Below, one piece after another: positions 9,131-18,352 of a DNA stretch of 64,000 nt. Below the pieces are notes generated by a model, which saw only the letters and a list, made by a program, of their open reading frames with translations, was not told the origin of the DNA and made no database searches. The position numbers and the translations under genes were made by a program. This stretch comes from an uncultured Pelagibacteraceae bacterium. GTDB lineage: Bacteria; Pseudomonadota; Alphaproteobacteria; Pelagibacterales; Pelagibacteraceae. The number at the start of each line of letters is the position of its first letter. Positions within the stretch are counted from its first letter, which is position 1. The DNA lies in contig CACCFV010000003.1 of NCBI GenBank assembly GCA_902544985.1, forward strand, positions 1-64,000, given 5' to 3'.

Positions 9131-10915
9131 TTATTTTTTATTTTTAATAGATAAATTTAATTCTTTTAATTGATTTTCACTTACATTTGAAGGTGCATTC
9201 ATCATTAAATCCTGTGCATTTTGATTCATTGGAAACATTGTCACTTCTCGAATATTTTTTTCATTTGCCAATAACATAATTATTCTATCAATTCCTGGGG
9301 CAATACCACCATGGGGTGGAGCACCGTAACTTAAAGCATTTATCATGCCACTAAATTTTTGATCAACATCAGATTTCGAATAGCCTACAACATCAAATAA
9401 TTTATACATTAGATCCGGCATATGGTTTCTAATTGCGCCTGAGGATAATTCTATTCCATTGCATACGATGTCATATTGATATGCGAGTATTTCTAATGGT
9501 TTATTAAAATTAATTTTGTTAATATCTCCTTGCGGCATTGAAAAAGGGTTGTGACTAAATTTAATTTTGTTTGTTTGATTATCTATTTCATACATTGGAT
9601 AATCTACAATCCAGCAGAATGCAAAAACGTTTTCATCGATTAAACCTAAATCTTTTCCAATTTTATCTCTAGCTAATGCAGTTATCTTTTCTACTTCTTC
9701 TAATTTACCACAAGCAAGAAAAATACTATCACCTACTTTTGCTTCAGTTTTAATCATTATTTCATTTAATGAATCTTTTGAAAAAAATTTGCCTACTGGA
9801 CCTTTCGCTGAAATTTCTTTTTCTTTTTCAATTGTAAAGTAAGCGAGTCCTGAAGCACCTTGTTCTTTAGCCCATTTATCAATATTGTCGAAAAAACTTC
9901 GTGGTTTATCTTTTGTATTTTTTGTTACAATACATCTGACTTTAGATCCAGATTTAACTAATTTTTTAAATATTTCAAAAGAAACATCTTCTCTTAAAAA
10001 AATTTCAGTGATGTCACTAATAATTAATGGATTTCTCAAGTCTGGTTTATCTGTTCCATATTTAATCATTGATTCTTTAAATGAAATTCTTGGAAACTGA
10101 TTAAACAATAACTTTTTACTTGAAAACTTTTTGAATGTATTAACAAATAGCTTCTCTACTACATTAAATACATCTTCTTGCTCAACAAAAGACATTTCTA
10201 AATCTAATTGATAGAACTCCCCAGGACTTCTATCCGCTCGTGCGTCTTCGTCTCTAAAACAAGGGGCAATCTGAAAGTACTTATCAAAGCCAGAAACCAT
10301 CACTAATTGTTTGAATTGTTGAGGAGCTTGGGGAAGCGCATAAAACTTACCAGGATTTAATCTACTTGGTACTAAGAAATCTCTTGCTCCCTCTGGACTT
10401 GATGAGGTCAAAATTGGTGTTTGAAATTCTAAAAACCCTAACTTATTCATTTCATTTCTAATAAATGAAATTACTTTTGATCTTAATATAATATTTTCAT
10501 GAATTTTTTTTCTTCTTAAATCTAAAAAACGATACTTAAGTCTTATTTCTTCTGCATACTCTCGATCAGAAAAAACTGGCATAGGAAGTTCTTTGCATTC
10601 ACCAAGAACTTGAAAATTTTTAATTACTACCTCAATTTCTCCTGTTTCAATATCATTATTGACTGACTCTTTTGACCTTTCAACAACTTTTCCCTCAATT
10701 TTAATTACGGTTTCTAATTGTATTTTTTCCAAAATTTTAAAATTAGAATTTTCTTTATCTATAATACACTGAGTAATACCGTAATTATCCCTCAAATCTA
10801 TGAACAAAAGATTTCCGTGGTCTCTTTTTTTATTTATCCAACCAGATAGGGTTACCTCTTCTCCAACTTTTTCTTTTCTTAATTCATCACATTTATGAGT
10901 TCTAAATTTGTTCAA
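9131..10915 (-). CDS. aspS: Aspartyl-tRNA synthetase
   Basis: Class II synthetase of 594 residues, the bacterial-type length including the GAD insertion domain. The N-terminal OB-fold anticodon-binding domain has LSGWINKKRDHGNLLFIDLRD. Class II motif 2 is seen in FRDEDARADRSPGEFYQLDLEMSF (quoted in part) and motif 3 in GGIAPGIDRIIMLL. It is followed on the same strand by purine genes' divergent partner region; upstream in transcription no gene is co-oriented, since the NrdJ-tail-like gene converges on it. The Hda-like and DUF2066-like genes lie upstream on the same strand with essentially no gaps, so the three are probably cotranscribed. Confidence 0.98.
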   Translation of the reverse strand: MNKFRTHKCDELRKEKVGEEVTLSGWINKKRDHGNLLFIDLRDNYGITQCIIDKENSNFKILEKIQLETVIKIEGKVVERSKESVNNDIETGEIEVVIKNFQVLGECKELPMPVFSDREYAEEIRLKYRFLDLRRKKIHENIILRSKVISFIRNEMNKLGFLEFQTPILTSSSPEGARDFLVPSRLNPGKFYALPQAPQQFKQLVMVSGFDKYFQIAPCFRDEDARADRSPGEFYQLDLEMSFVEQEDVFNVVEKLFVNTFKKFSSKKLLFNQFPRISFKESMIKYGTDKPDLRNPLIISDITEIFLREDVSFEIFKKLVKSGSKVRCIVTKNTKDKPRSFFDNIDKWAKEQGASGLAYFTIEKEKEISAKGPVGKFFSKDSLNEIMIKTEAKVGDSIFLACGKLEEVEKITALARDKIGKDLGLIDENVFAFCWIVDYPMYEIDNQTNKIKFSHNPFSMPQGDINKINFNKPLEILAYQYDIVCNGIELSSGAIRNHMPDLMYKLFDVVGYSKSDVDQKFSGMINALSYGAPPHGGIAPGIDRIIMLLANEKNIREVTMFPMNQNAQDLMMNAPSNVSENQLKELNLSIKNKK

Positions 10916-11578
10916 TTATTCTCCTAAGACTTCTTTAATAATTTTAAAGTCAATTGATTTTTTTTTTTTTAAGCTTAATTGATCGATCTTATATATGAAA
11001 TCATATATTTTACTATATGATCTCTCAATTCTTTTAACAATAAACTCAATAAATTTATCATCCAAAGAGATTTGTCGATCAGATAAATTTTTTAATATAA
11101 TAGCAAATATTAAATCATCATCGGGTTTTTCAATATTCAATAAGATAAAGTTTTTTGCTCTAGACTTTAAATCTTTTAATTCAAAAGTGATATTAACAAT
11201 TGGTTTTATAGATGTAACAATAATAAATTTATTATCTTGGTCGATTAGATTAAAAAGACTGTAAAGTAATTTTTCATCGACATCTGAAGACAAATTTTCA
11301 ATTACAATATTTTCATAAATCTTTATTCTTTTTAAATCTTCGTTTTCTAAAGATTTACCCTCAAACTTTATGCCTTTGTTTTTATGTAAAAAAATATTAA
11401 TTAAATGAGTTTTTCCAGAGAGCTTTTCCCCTGAGATATTAACAAAATTTCTCTCCCATTTTGGCCATATGTTTAAAAAATCAAAAACATGTTTATTGCT
11501 TTTGGAAAGATAAAAATCATCGTTTTTAAAATTTTTATCATAATCAAATTTGATTATTGTTTGATCTGAGTCTCTCAT
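10916..11578 (-). CDS. Hda/DnaA-related AAA+ replication regulator
   Basis: A 220-residue single AAA+ domain lacking the DnaA DNA-binding domain, the architecture of Hda/HdaA, which stimulates ATP hydrolysis by DnaA at the sliding clamp. Seen: DFLNIWPKWERNFVNISGEK followed by the Walker A-like GEKLSGKTHLI (about 49-59) and the Walker B-like NIVIENLSSD. The N-terminal clamp-binding motif expected of Hda is not obvious. In alphaproteobacteria hdaA sits near purM-purN, which fits the neighbours. It overlaps the DUF2066-like gene by 4 bases and abuts aspS. Divergence is strong, so the name is from fold and synteny. Confidence 0.75.
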   Translation of the reverse strand: MRDSDQTIIKFDYDKNFKNDDFYLSKSNKHVFDFLNIWPKWERNFVNISGEKLSGKTHLINIFLHKNKGIKFEGKSLENEDLKRIKIYENIVIENLSSDVDEKLLYSLFNLIDQDNKFIIVTSIKPIVNITFELKDLKSRAKNFILLNIEKPDDDLIFAIILKNLSDRQISLDDKFIEFIVKRIERSYSKIYDFIYKIDQLSLKKKKSIDFKIIKEVLGE

Positions 11579-12636
11579 TCAATCATCCAAACTTTTTTTT
11601 GTGTATTTAAATTATATTTTTTATTTTTCATTATATTAATAAAATTTTGGACTGTTCCATTAAATAAAACTTCATAAAATATGAATTCTTTATCAAATTT
11701 TTCTACAGAATAATCACTTACCATATCTATTTCATTTAAAAATAATTCAAAATTATTTGATTTTTTTAAATCGTCATTTTTAATTTTTATTGTAATAGGA
11801 ACTTTTATTGAAGTATTTATTTCATTAAGTTTTTTCCAAGTATCTTCAAATAAATTTTTCAAATTCTCAATTAAGAAATTAAGATCTGTTTCTTTATCTA
11901 AATTTATATTCTTAAAAGTATCATTCTTTATAATCTCATTTTTATCGCTATAAATTTTTGTTAAAATTCTTACTTCGTTTTTACCTTTAAAAATTACTGA
12001 AATGATAGAATTTCTTAAAAAATATTTTTTTGTAATATCATTAAAATCATAAGTTTCTATTACATCCAATTTTTCTTTGATGAAATTTAAATCTTCAAGG
12101 TCCTCTGAAGGAAGTAAATAATTTATTAATTGATATCTTTTATTTGTTTTATTCCAATCAGTATAAATTGGATTATTCGAAAAAATTGAAATATCATTTC
12201 CCTTTTCATTTATTATGACTGGGATAAATAAAAATTGTTTTTTGAGTATTCGTGATGGAAAAATATTCTTTTTTTCTAAATATTTAAAAATTTTTTTTTT
12301 ATTAAATGAAACACTTAGATTTACATAATATTTTTGATCTATAAATTTTTCTTCTTTAATCGAGAATGTTTCAATCATGCTTTTGATTTCATTTAACTTA
12401 ACATTTTCAATTTTTTTGAAATCTGGCGATTTGATTAAAGAGTAGACTAATTCAAAAAAAGCTTTCTTGAATCCTAAATCAATTACTTTATTTTTATCAA
12501 AATTAATTTCAAATGGCTGGGAAATTTCAATATCATTGATTTCAAAAGATTTTGCTTTAACAACCTCTGTGGAAAAAAAAAATATTATTAAAGCTAGAAA
12601 AGAAAAAAAAATATATAAACGTTTGATATAATACAT
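11575..12636 (-). CDS. DUF2066-like exported protein
   Basis: A 353-residue protein with an N-terminal signal peptide (hydrophobic about residues 8-25, ending VVKAKS). The remainder is Lys/Asn/Ile rich with alternating beta/alpha predicted character and no obvious catalytic motif. Position between hdaA and purM matches the DUF2066 proteins of alphaproteobacteria, and the block FKKAFFELVYSLIKSPDF resembles their N-terminal repeat. Function unknown; probably periplasmic. A permease gene (perM type) that commonly sits between DUF2066 and hdaA elsewhere is absent. It starts 23 bases from the divergent purM ATG. Confidence 0.6.
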   Translation of the reverse strand: MYYIKRLYIFFSFLALIIFFFSTEVVKAKSFEINDIEISQPFEINFDKNKVIDLGFKKAFFELVYSLIKSPDFKKIENVKLNEIKSMIETFSIKEEKFIDQKYYVNLSVSFNKKKIFKYLEKKNIFPSRILKKQFLFIPVIINEKGNDISIFSNNPIYTDWNKTNKRYQLINYLLPSEDLEDLNFIKEKLDVIETYDFNDITKKYFLRNSIISVIFKGKNEVRILTKIYSDKNEIIKNDTFKNINLDKETDLNFLIENLKNLFEDTWKKLNEINTSIKVPITIKIKNDDLKKSNNFELFLNEIDMVSDYSVEKFDKEFIFYEVLFNGTVQNFINIMKNKKYNLNTQKKVWMIE

Positions 12637-12659
12637 ACTTAAATTTAAAACCTATATTA

Positions 12660-13688
12660 ATGAATAAAAATCTCTTTACCTATAAAAAAAGTGGGGTCAA
12701 TATTAATGCTGCAGATAAATTTGTAAGTTTCATATCTAATATTTCATCAAAAAAAAGAGGCAATAAAAAGAATGCTAATATTGGTGGCTTTGGTTCAGTC
12801 ACAGATTTGCCAAAAGATATAAAAAATCCAAAAATAGTGGCTTGTACTGATGGAGTGGGAACAAAAATAGAGATCGCAAACTTACTAAATAAATATGACA
12901 CTATAGGAATAGATCTAGTTGCTATGAGTGTAAATGATTTAATTGTACAAGGAGCAAAACCTTTATTTTTTTTAGACTACATTTCAATTAATAAAATTGA
13001 TTTAAAAAAAATGAAAGCAATAATTCGTGGAATAGTTAAAGGGTGTGATATTGCAGAATGTAGTTTGGTTGGTGGTGAGACTGCCGAAATGCCAGACACT
13101 TATGAAAAGGGTAAATTTGATATAGCTGGTTTCGCTGTTGGAATTACGGATAAAAAAAAAATACTTTATAAAAATAAGATAAAAAAAGGAGATTTAATTT
13201 TAGCTGTTCCATCTAGTGGTTTACATTCAAATGGTTTTTCACTTGTTAGGCATTTATTAAAAATTAAAAAAATAAATATAAAAAAAGATCTATTTCTTAA
13301 AAAAGAATTGATAAAGCCAACAAAAATTTATGTAAAAGAAATCTTAAATCTTGTGAAAAGAAATTTATTAAAAAGTTGTGCTAATATAACTGGTGGTGGA
13401 TTAGCTGATAATATTAGTAGAGTTATTCCCGATAACTTGTCAGCAGAAATAGATTTAAATAGAATTAAACCTCTAAAGATTTTTAATTGGCTTAAGACAC
13501 ATAAAATCAGTGATAAAGAAATGCTTAAAACTTTTAATTGTGGAGTTGGATTTTGTTTAATAATAAACCCCAAATATATAAAAAAAATAAATAAATTTTT
13601 TTCAAAGGAATATAAACCTTATGTTATTGGTAAAATTTCTAAAAATAGAAACAAAGTAAGTCTTAATGGTAAAATTAACTGGCTATAA
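12660..13688 (+). CDS. purM: Phosphoribosylformylglycinamidine cyclo-ligase (AIR synthetase)
   Basis: Fifth step of purine synthesis, FGAM to AIR with ATP. At 342 residues it has normal length and motifs: YKKSGVNINAADKF at the start, GGFGSV, ACTDGVGTK, GIDLVAMSVNDLIVQGAKPLFFLDY (quoted in part) and SLVGGETAEMPD. The C-terminal part shows NITGGGLADNISRVIP. It overlaps purN by 23 bases, forming the usual purMN unit. The promoter must be within about 23 bases plus the neighbouring DUF2066-like gene. Confidence 0.98.
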   Translation: MNKNLFTYKKSGVNINAADKFVSFISNISSKKRGNKKNANIGGFGSVTDLPKDIKNPKIVACTDGVGTKIEIANLLNKYDTIGIDLVAMSVNDLIVQGAKPLFFLDYISINKIDLKKMKAIIRGIVKGCDIAECSLVGGETAEMPDTYEKGKFDIAGFAVGITDKKKILYKNKIKKGDLILAVPSSGLHSNGFSLVRHLLKIKKINIKKDLFLKKELIKPTKIYVKEILNLVKRNLLKSCANITGGGLADNISRVIPDNLSAEIDLNRIKPLKIFNWLKTHKISDKEMLKTFNCGVGFCLIINPKYIKKINKFFSKEYKPYVIGKISKNRNKVSLNGKINWL

Positions 13689-14247
13689 AAAAGTTAAGTC
13701 TGCAGTTTTTATTTCTGGTACTGGAAGTAACTTAAAATCTTTAATAAAATTTTCTAAAAAGAAAAAATCACCAATTTCTATTGATTTAATAATCTCAAAT
13801 AATCCTAAAGCTAAAGGTTTAAAACTTGGTAAAATATATAAGATAAAAAGAAAAGTTTATAATTTTAAAAGAAAATATAGAATTGAAAATCAAATACTTT
13901 CTGATTTAAAAGAGCATAAGGTCAAAATGATATGTTTGGCAGGATTTATGAAAATTTTATCCAGAAATTTTATCACTAAATTTAAAGGTAAGATTTTGAA
14001 TATTCATCCTTCATTGCTTCCTAAATATAAAGGTTTAAATACTCATCAAAGAGCTTTGGATAATAATGAAAAATATTCAGGGTGTACTGTTCATTTTGTT
14101 AATTCAAAGTTAGATTCTGGAAAAATTATTTTACAAAAAAAAGTAAAAATCTTAAAAAATGATACTAAAAACTCTCTAGCCAGAAAAGTACTTATTCAAG
14201 AACATAAGCTTTATCCAAGATCTATATTAAAAATTTTTAGTCTTTGA
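13666..14247 (+). CDS. purN: Phosphoribosylglycinamide formyltransferase
   Basis: Transfers formyl from 10-formyl-THF to GAR, the third purine step. The 193-residue protein carries SAVFISGTGSNLKSLI (about 11-26), ISNNPKAKGL, the catalytic segment ICLAGFMKILS and NIHPSLLPKYKG, with the conserved Asn-His and a later SGCTVHFV. The first ATG lies inside the purM end; a long overlap of 23 bases suggests translational coupling, although the conserved region begins only about 10 residues in. Convergent with ndk, 11-base overlap. Confidence 0.96.
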   Translation: MVKLTGYKKVKSAVFISGTGSNLKSLIKFSKKKKSPISIDLIISNNPKAKGLKLGKIYKIKRKVYNFKRKYRIENQILSDLKEHKVKMICLAGFMKILSRNFITKFKGKILNIHPSLLPKYKGLNTHQRALDNNEKYSGCTVHFVNSKLDSGKIILQKKVKILKNDTKNSLARKVLIQEHKLYPRSILKIFSL

Positions 14248-14647
14248 AAAAGAAATCTATTTCTATTTTAGCATTATCAACACTGTCAGATCCATGCACA
14301 GAATTTTTATCAATCGAGATTCCATATTTTTTTCGAATGGTTCCTTCCTCAGCATCTTTTGGATTTGTAGCTCCCATAAGTTCTCTATTCCCTTTTACCG
14401 CATTCTCTTTTTGAAGTATCATAACAACTATTGGACCCGAAGAAAGATATTCACATAAATCATTATAAAATGGCTTTGTTTCGTGAACCTTATAAAATTT
14501 TTCAGCCTCAGCCTTTTCAATTTGAATTTTTTTTTCTTTAAGAATTTGGAAACCATTACTTTTGAACATTTCTTTAATTTCGCCCTCAAGATTTCTTTCT
14601 ACAGCATCTGGTTTAATAATAGATAAGGTTTGTTCAATATTACTCAT
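14237..14647 (-). CDS. ndk: Nucleoside-diphosphate kinase
   Basis: Equilibrates nucleoside di- and triphosphates via a phosphohistidine. The 136-residue protein starts QTLSIIKPDAVERN and contains GPIVVMILQKENAV, RELMGATNP and the active-site loop SVHGSDS (H118). Length is a few residues short of the common 140. It overlaps pepA upstream by 8 bases on the same strand and purN at the other end. The alphaproteobacterial order pepA-holC-ndk is kept except that holC (DNA polymerase III chi) is not present between them. Confidence 0.97.
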   Translation of the reverse strand: MSNIEQTLSIIKPDAVERNLEGEIKEMFKSNGFQILKEKKIQIEKAEAEKFYKVHETKPFYNDLCEYLSSGPIVVMILQKENAVKGNRELMGATNPKDAEEGTIRKKYGISIDKNSVHGSDSVDNAKIEIDFFFKD

Positions 14648-16094
14648 AATGATCCTCTATAAGTTTGTTTAATAATCTAACTCCATAACCTGTTGCACCA
14701 CCTGAATTTAAGGCTCCACCATACTTAGAAAAAGCCATTCCAGCTATATCTAAATGAGCCCAAGGTGTTTTGTTTAAAATAAATCTTTGTAAAAATTGTG
14801 CAGCAGTAGTTGAACCAGCTCCACCAACATAATTAATATTTTGCATATCTGCATTTTTTGAGTCTATCAATTTATCGTAATTTTTATTTAAAGGCATCCT
14901 CCAGACCTTTTCTTCAACATGCTCACCCGACGCCATCAATTGTTTAGATAGTTTATCATCATTAGAGAATAAACCTGCATATTCAGACCCGAGCGAAACA
15001 ATAATTGCACCTGTCAAAGTTGCTAGATCTACAATAAACTTTGGTTTAAACTTTTCCTCAGTAAAGGTGAGTGCATCTGCAAGCACCAATCTTCCTTCCG
15101 CATCAGTATTTAAAATCTCAACTGTTTTACCACTATAAGACTTAACAATATCACCAGGTCTTTGTGCATTACCTCCAGGCATATTTTCAACTAGTCCAAC
15201 CACTCCCACTGCATTTATTTTTGCTTTTCTCAAAGCTAAGCTTTTCATTAATCCAACCACTACTGCAGAGCCTGCCATGTCATAAGTCATGTCTTCCATA
15301 AACTTAGCTGGCTTTAATGATATACCACCAGTATCAAAACAAACACCTTTGCCAACAAAAGCTAAAGGTTTAGATTTATCTTTTTTTCCATTCCATTCCA
15401 TTGTTACAAGATAAGATCCTCTAATACTTCCTTGGCCAACACCTAGCAAAGTATTCATGCCTAATTTTTTTAATTCCTTATCATTGTAAATCTTTATTTT
15501 TAAGCCAAGCTTACTTAATGATTTAATTCGTTTAGCATATTCATCTGGATGTAATACATTTCCAGGCTCTGACACTAAATCTCTAGTATAAAAAGTACCT
15601 TTTTCTAAAGAACTAAATTTTAACTGATCTTTATGATCAGGAATATTCTTTCCTATTACACTAATTAGAATATCATCTTCATTTTTTTTCGTTTTATATT
15701 TTTCAAATTTATAAGATTTTAATTTTATTCCGTGTAAAAAATATCCTATACTTTTTTTTTGTTTACTAGGAATTGTATCTGAATTAACAAAGTATTGTAC
15801 TTCTTTTAATTCATTTAAAATATTATAACATTTGGCACCCAAATTTTCTGCTTCAGATTCGGTAAGATTATTTTTAATCGAAACCAAAATTATTTTTTTT
15901 TTTGAACTGATATCAAAAGTTACAATTTTTTTTTTAATTTTTTTTTTTTGGATTAAATCTGAAATGTAAGAATATTCAGAATTAGATATGTGTTTTTTTA
16001 AACCAATTATATTGAATTTTTCATCTGTGAATAAAATGAGATTCCTCAATGTGTTATTTAAAGCCTTATTTTTGTAATTTATTTTAACTGTCAT
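14640..16094 (-). CDS. pepA: Leucyl aminopeptidase (M17, cytosol aminopeptidase)
   Basis: Two-metal M17 exopeptidase removing N-terminal residues from peptides. The 484-residue protein has a degenerate, Lys-rich N-terminal domain (1-170) and a conserved C-terminal catalytic domain with FVGKGVCFDTGGISLKPA, DMTYDMAGSA, the signature NTDAEGRLVLADAL and a C-terminal GGATGYGVRLL. Divergent from lptF over 60 bases. It could double as a DNA-binding regulator as in E. coli PepA, but nothing here shows that. Confidence 0.96.
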   Translation of the reverse strand: MTVKINYKNKALNNTLRNLILFTDEKFNIIGLKKHISNSEYSYISDLIQKKKIKKKIVTFDISSKKKIILVSIKNNLTESEAENLGAKCYNILNELKEVQYFVNSDTIPSKQKKSIGYFLHGIKLKSYKFEKYKTKKNEDDILISVIGKNIPDHKDQLKFSSLEKGTFYTRDLVSEPGNVLHPDEYAKRIKSLSKLGLKIKIYNDKELKKLGMNTLLGVGQGSIRGSYLVTMEWNGKKDKSKPLAFVGKGVCFDTGGISLKPAKFMEDMTYDMAGSAVVVGLMKSLALRKAKINAVGVVGLVENMPGGNAQRPGDIVKSYSGKTVEILNTDAEGRLVLADALTFTEEKFKPKFIVDLATLTGAIIVSLGSEYAGLFSNDDKLSKQLMASGEHVEEKVWRMPLNKNYDKLIDSKNADMQNINYVGGAGSTTAAQFLQRFILNKTPWAHLDIAGMAFSKYGGALNSGGATGYGVRLLNKLIEDHYE

Positions 16095-16154
16095 AAAAAT
16101 CTAATTCAATCTATACGAGATAATGCTATATATGAATAAATTAATTATATTTCA

Positions 16155-17276
16155 ATGGAAAAAATTATATTTAGGAAATTAATATTAGACATCACTCTTA
16201 GAGCTTTAACTATAAGCTTTTCTCTAGGTTTAATTGTATGGATTGTACAAGCAGTAAATTATCTGGATTTTGTAATTGGAGAGGGGCACAACTTTAAAAT
16301 ATATTTTTACTACAATTTATATAATTTTCCCAAAATAATTCATAGGATTATACCTTTCGTATTTGCAATTTCTATATTTTTTGAACTGTTAAAATATGAA
16401 AAAAATAATGAACTTTTAATATTTTGGACCAACGGCATTAGTAAAAAAAAATTCATTTCAAATTTAATCAAATTCGCATTAATTGTAACCTTAATTCAGA
16501 TTTTTATTGGCAACTTGGTTTCTCCATCAAGTCAATATAAAGCTAGAGGATTTTTGAAAGACTCAAATATGGATTTTTTACCTAATTTAATTAATCAAGG
16601 AAAATTTATTGATACAGTTTCTGGATTAACTATTTTTATAAATGAAAAAAATGAAAATAATTCATTCAAAAATATATATATACAAGAAGGACAATTATTT
16701 GATTTTAAAGAAACTTCTAATCAAATTATTTATGCCAAAGAAGGTTTTTTGGTTGATGAGAATAAAAAACTTTTTAGATTAATGAATGGAAAAATTATAA
16801 GTACAAATGATGAGAAATTAATAAGTTTTGAATTTGATAAAATAGATTATGATTTATCAATATTTTCATCTAAAACAATTAAGGTACCAAAAATTCAAGA
16901 ACTATCATCTTTAAAAATAATAAGATGTTCTATAAGTTTGATGTCAAATCAAATTTATAATGATGAAATGTTTACCTGCGAGTCTGGAAAATTAAAAAAT
17001 CTTAATCAAGAACTTTACAAAAGGTTCATTAAGCCACTTTATTTACCTTTGTTAACCTTGGTTTGTTGTTTTTTATTAACGATATCAAAAGAACAAAATA
17101 ATTATACTTTTAAAACGATAAAAATTTTCTTCTTTGTATTTCTAATTTTAGTAACCTCAGAAACGTTAATGAGATATGCAGAAGACTCTAAGTTATATTT
17201 GTTTATTTTATTATGTATACCATTTGTTATTTATTACATTATTTATAGTTTTTTGATTCGAAAAGGAAATTTATGA
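16155..17276 (+). CDS. lptF: LPS export ABC transporter permease LptF
   Basis: Inner-membrane half of the LptB2FG transporter that extracts lipopolysaccharide. The 373-residue protein has three N-terminal membrane spans (about 12-35, 60-80, 100-120), a periplasmic beta-jellyroll region (about 130-275) and three C-terminal spans, as in YjgP/YjgQ. The fragment GNLVSPSSQYKARGF lies after span three. First gene of lptF-lptG-lptD-surA-pdxA-rsmA, each overlapping the next by 4 to 11 bases. Confidence 0.9.
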   Translation: MEKIIFRKLILDITLRALTISFSLGLIVWIVQAVNYLDFVIGEGHNFKIYFYYNLYNFPKIIHRIIPFVFAISIFFELLKYEKNNELLIFWTNGISKKKFISNLIKFALIVTLIQIFIGNLVSPSSQYKARGFLKDSNMDFLPNLINQGKFIDTVSGLTIFINEKNENNSFKNIYIQEGQLFDFKETSNQIIYAKEGFLVDENKKLFRLMNGKIISTNDEKLISFEFDKIDYDLSIFSSKTIKVPKIQELSSLKIIRCSISLMSNQIYNDEMFTCESGKLKNLNQELYKRFIKPLYLPLLTLVCCFLLTISKEQNNYTFKTIKIFFFVFLILVTSETLMRYAEDSKLYLFILLCIPFVIYYIIYSFLIRKGNL

Positions 17277-18352
17277 TCAAAACCTACGACAAATATTTTA
17301 TTAGTTTATTTTGTAAAAAATTATTATTAATTTTTTTGATATTTTTTTCATTAACATTTATTTTGACTATATTTGAGGAAATTACTTTTTTCAATGAAAC
17401 TCAATCAAAATTCTATTTACCATTTTTAATAGCTATTATGGATGTTCCAACTACCATTCTAGAAATATTTCCTTTTATTCTTTTAATATCTACACAACTT
17501 TTTTTTCTGGAAATCATAAAAAAAAAAGAGAATGAATTAATTAAGATTAATAATTTAAATAATTTTTATATAATAAAATTATTATCTATATGTGCTTTTC
17601 TTTTTGGGGTGTTGATTATAACAATTTATTATCCTTTTTCCTCCAAACTAAAATTTATTTATTCGGATGTAAAAAATATTTATTCAAAAGACGGTAAATA
17701 TTTGAAACATTATAACGAAAACGGGCTTTGGATAAAAGATGAAATTAACAACCATATTTACATTATAAATGCGTCAAAGACTAAAGATAACTTTTTAAGT
17801 GAAGTATTTATCTCAAAATTTACCAAGGAATTTAGATTAGTTGAAAATATTTTTTCAAAAAAAATTGACATAAGTTCTAATAATTGGGTAATTAAAGAAC
17901 CCATCATATTTAAAAATAACTATCAGATAGAATCAAAAGAGGACCTGATATTAAATAGTCATTTTAATATTAAAAAAATAAACAACACATTTAAAGATTT
18001 AAATTCTCTTAATATTCTTCAATTAATTGAAATTAAAAAAGAAAGTGAATTATTAGGTTATTCCTCAAAAGATATTGATTTACATATTTTGAAAATCATC
18101 TCACTACCTATTTACTTTGCTATAATGGTTATAATTTCATCCATTATTATGTTAAATATACCAAGGGATAAGCCGTATATTTTTCACATTTTATTGGGAA
18201 TTTTATTATCTGTAGTTATATACTATATTAATAACATCTTTAATATATTTGGGTTGACAAACAAAATACCCACTTATTTGTCTGTTTTTTTTCCAATAAT
18301 TTTATTAAGTATTATTTCTTTAATTGGTTTAATAAGGATTAATGAAAAGTAA
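17273..18352 (+). CDS. lptG: LPS export ABC transporter permease LptG
   Basis: Partner of LptF, same YjgP/YjgQ architecture in 359 residues: spans at about 12-35, 50-75 and 100-120, a periplasmic domain with YLKHYNENGLWIKDE, the family's WxKD-type block, and spans near 270-295, 300-320 and 330-355. The start overlaps lptF by ATGA. Identity as G rather than F follows from the second position in the pair and the GLWIKDE element. It overlaps lptD by 11 bases. Confidence 0.9.
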   Translation: MIKTYDKYFISLFCKKLLLIFLIFFSLTFILTIFEEITFFNETQSKFYLPFLIAIMDVPTTILEIFPFILLISTQLFFLEIIKKKENELIKINNLNNFYIIKLLSICAFLFGVLIITIYYPFSSKLKFIYSDVKNIYSKDGKYLKHYNENGLWIKDEINNHIYIINASKTKDNFLSEVFISKFTKEFRLVENIFSKKIDISSNNWVIKEPIIFKNNYQIESKEDLILNSHFNIKKINNTFKDLNSLNILQLIEIKKESELLGYSSKDIDLHILKIISLPIYFAIMVIISSIIMLNIPRDKPYIFHILLGILLSVVIYYINNIFNIFGLTNKIPTYLSVFFPIILLSIISLIGLIRINEK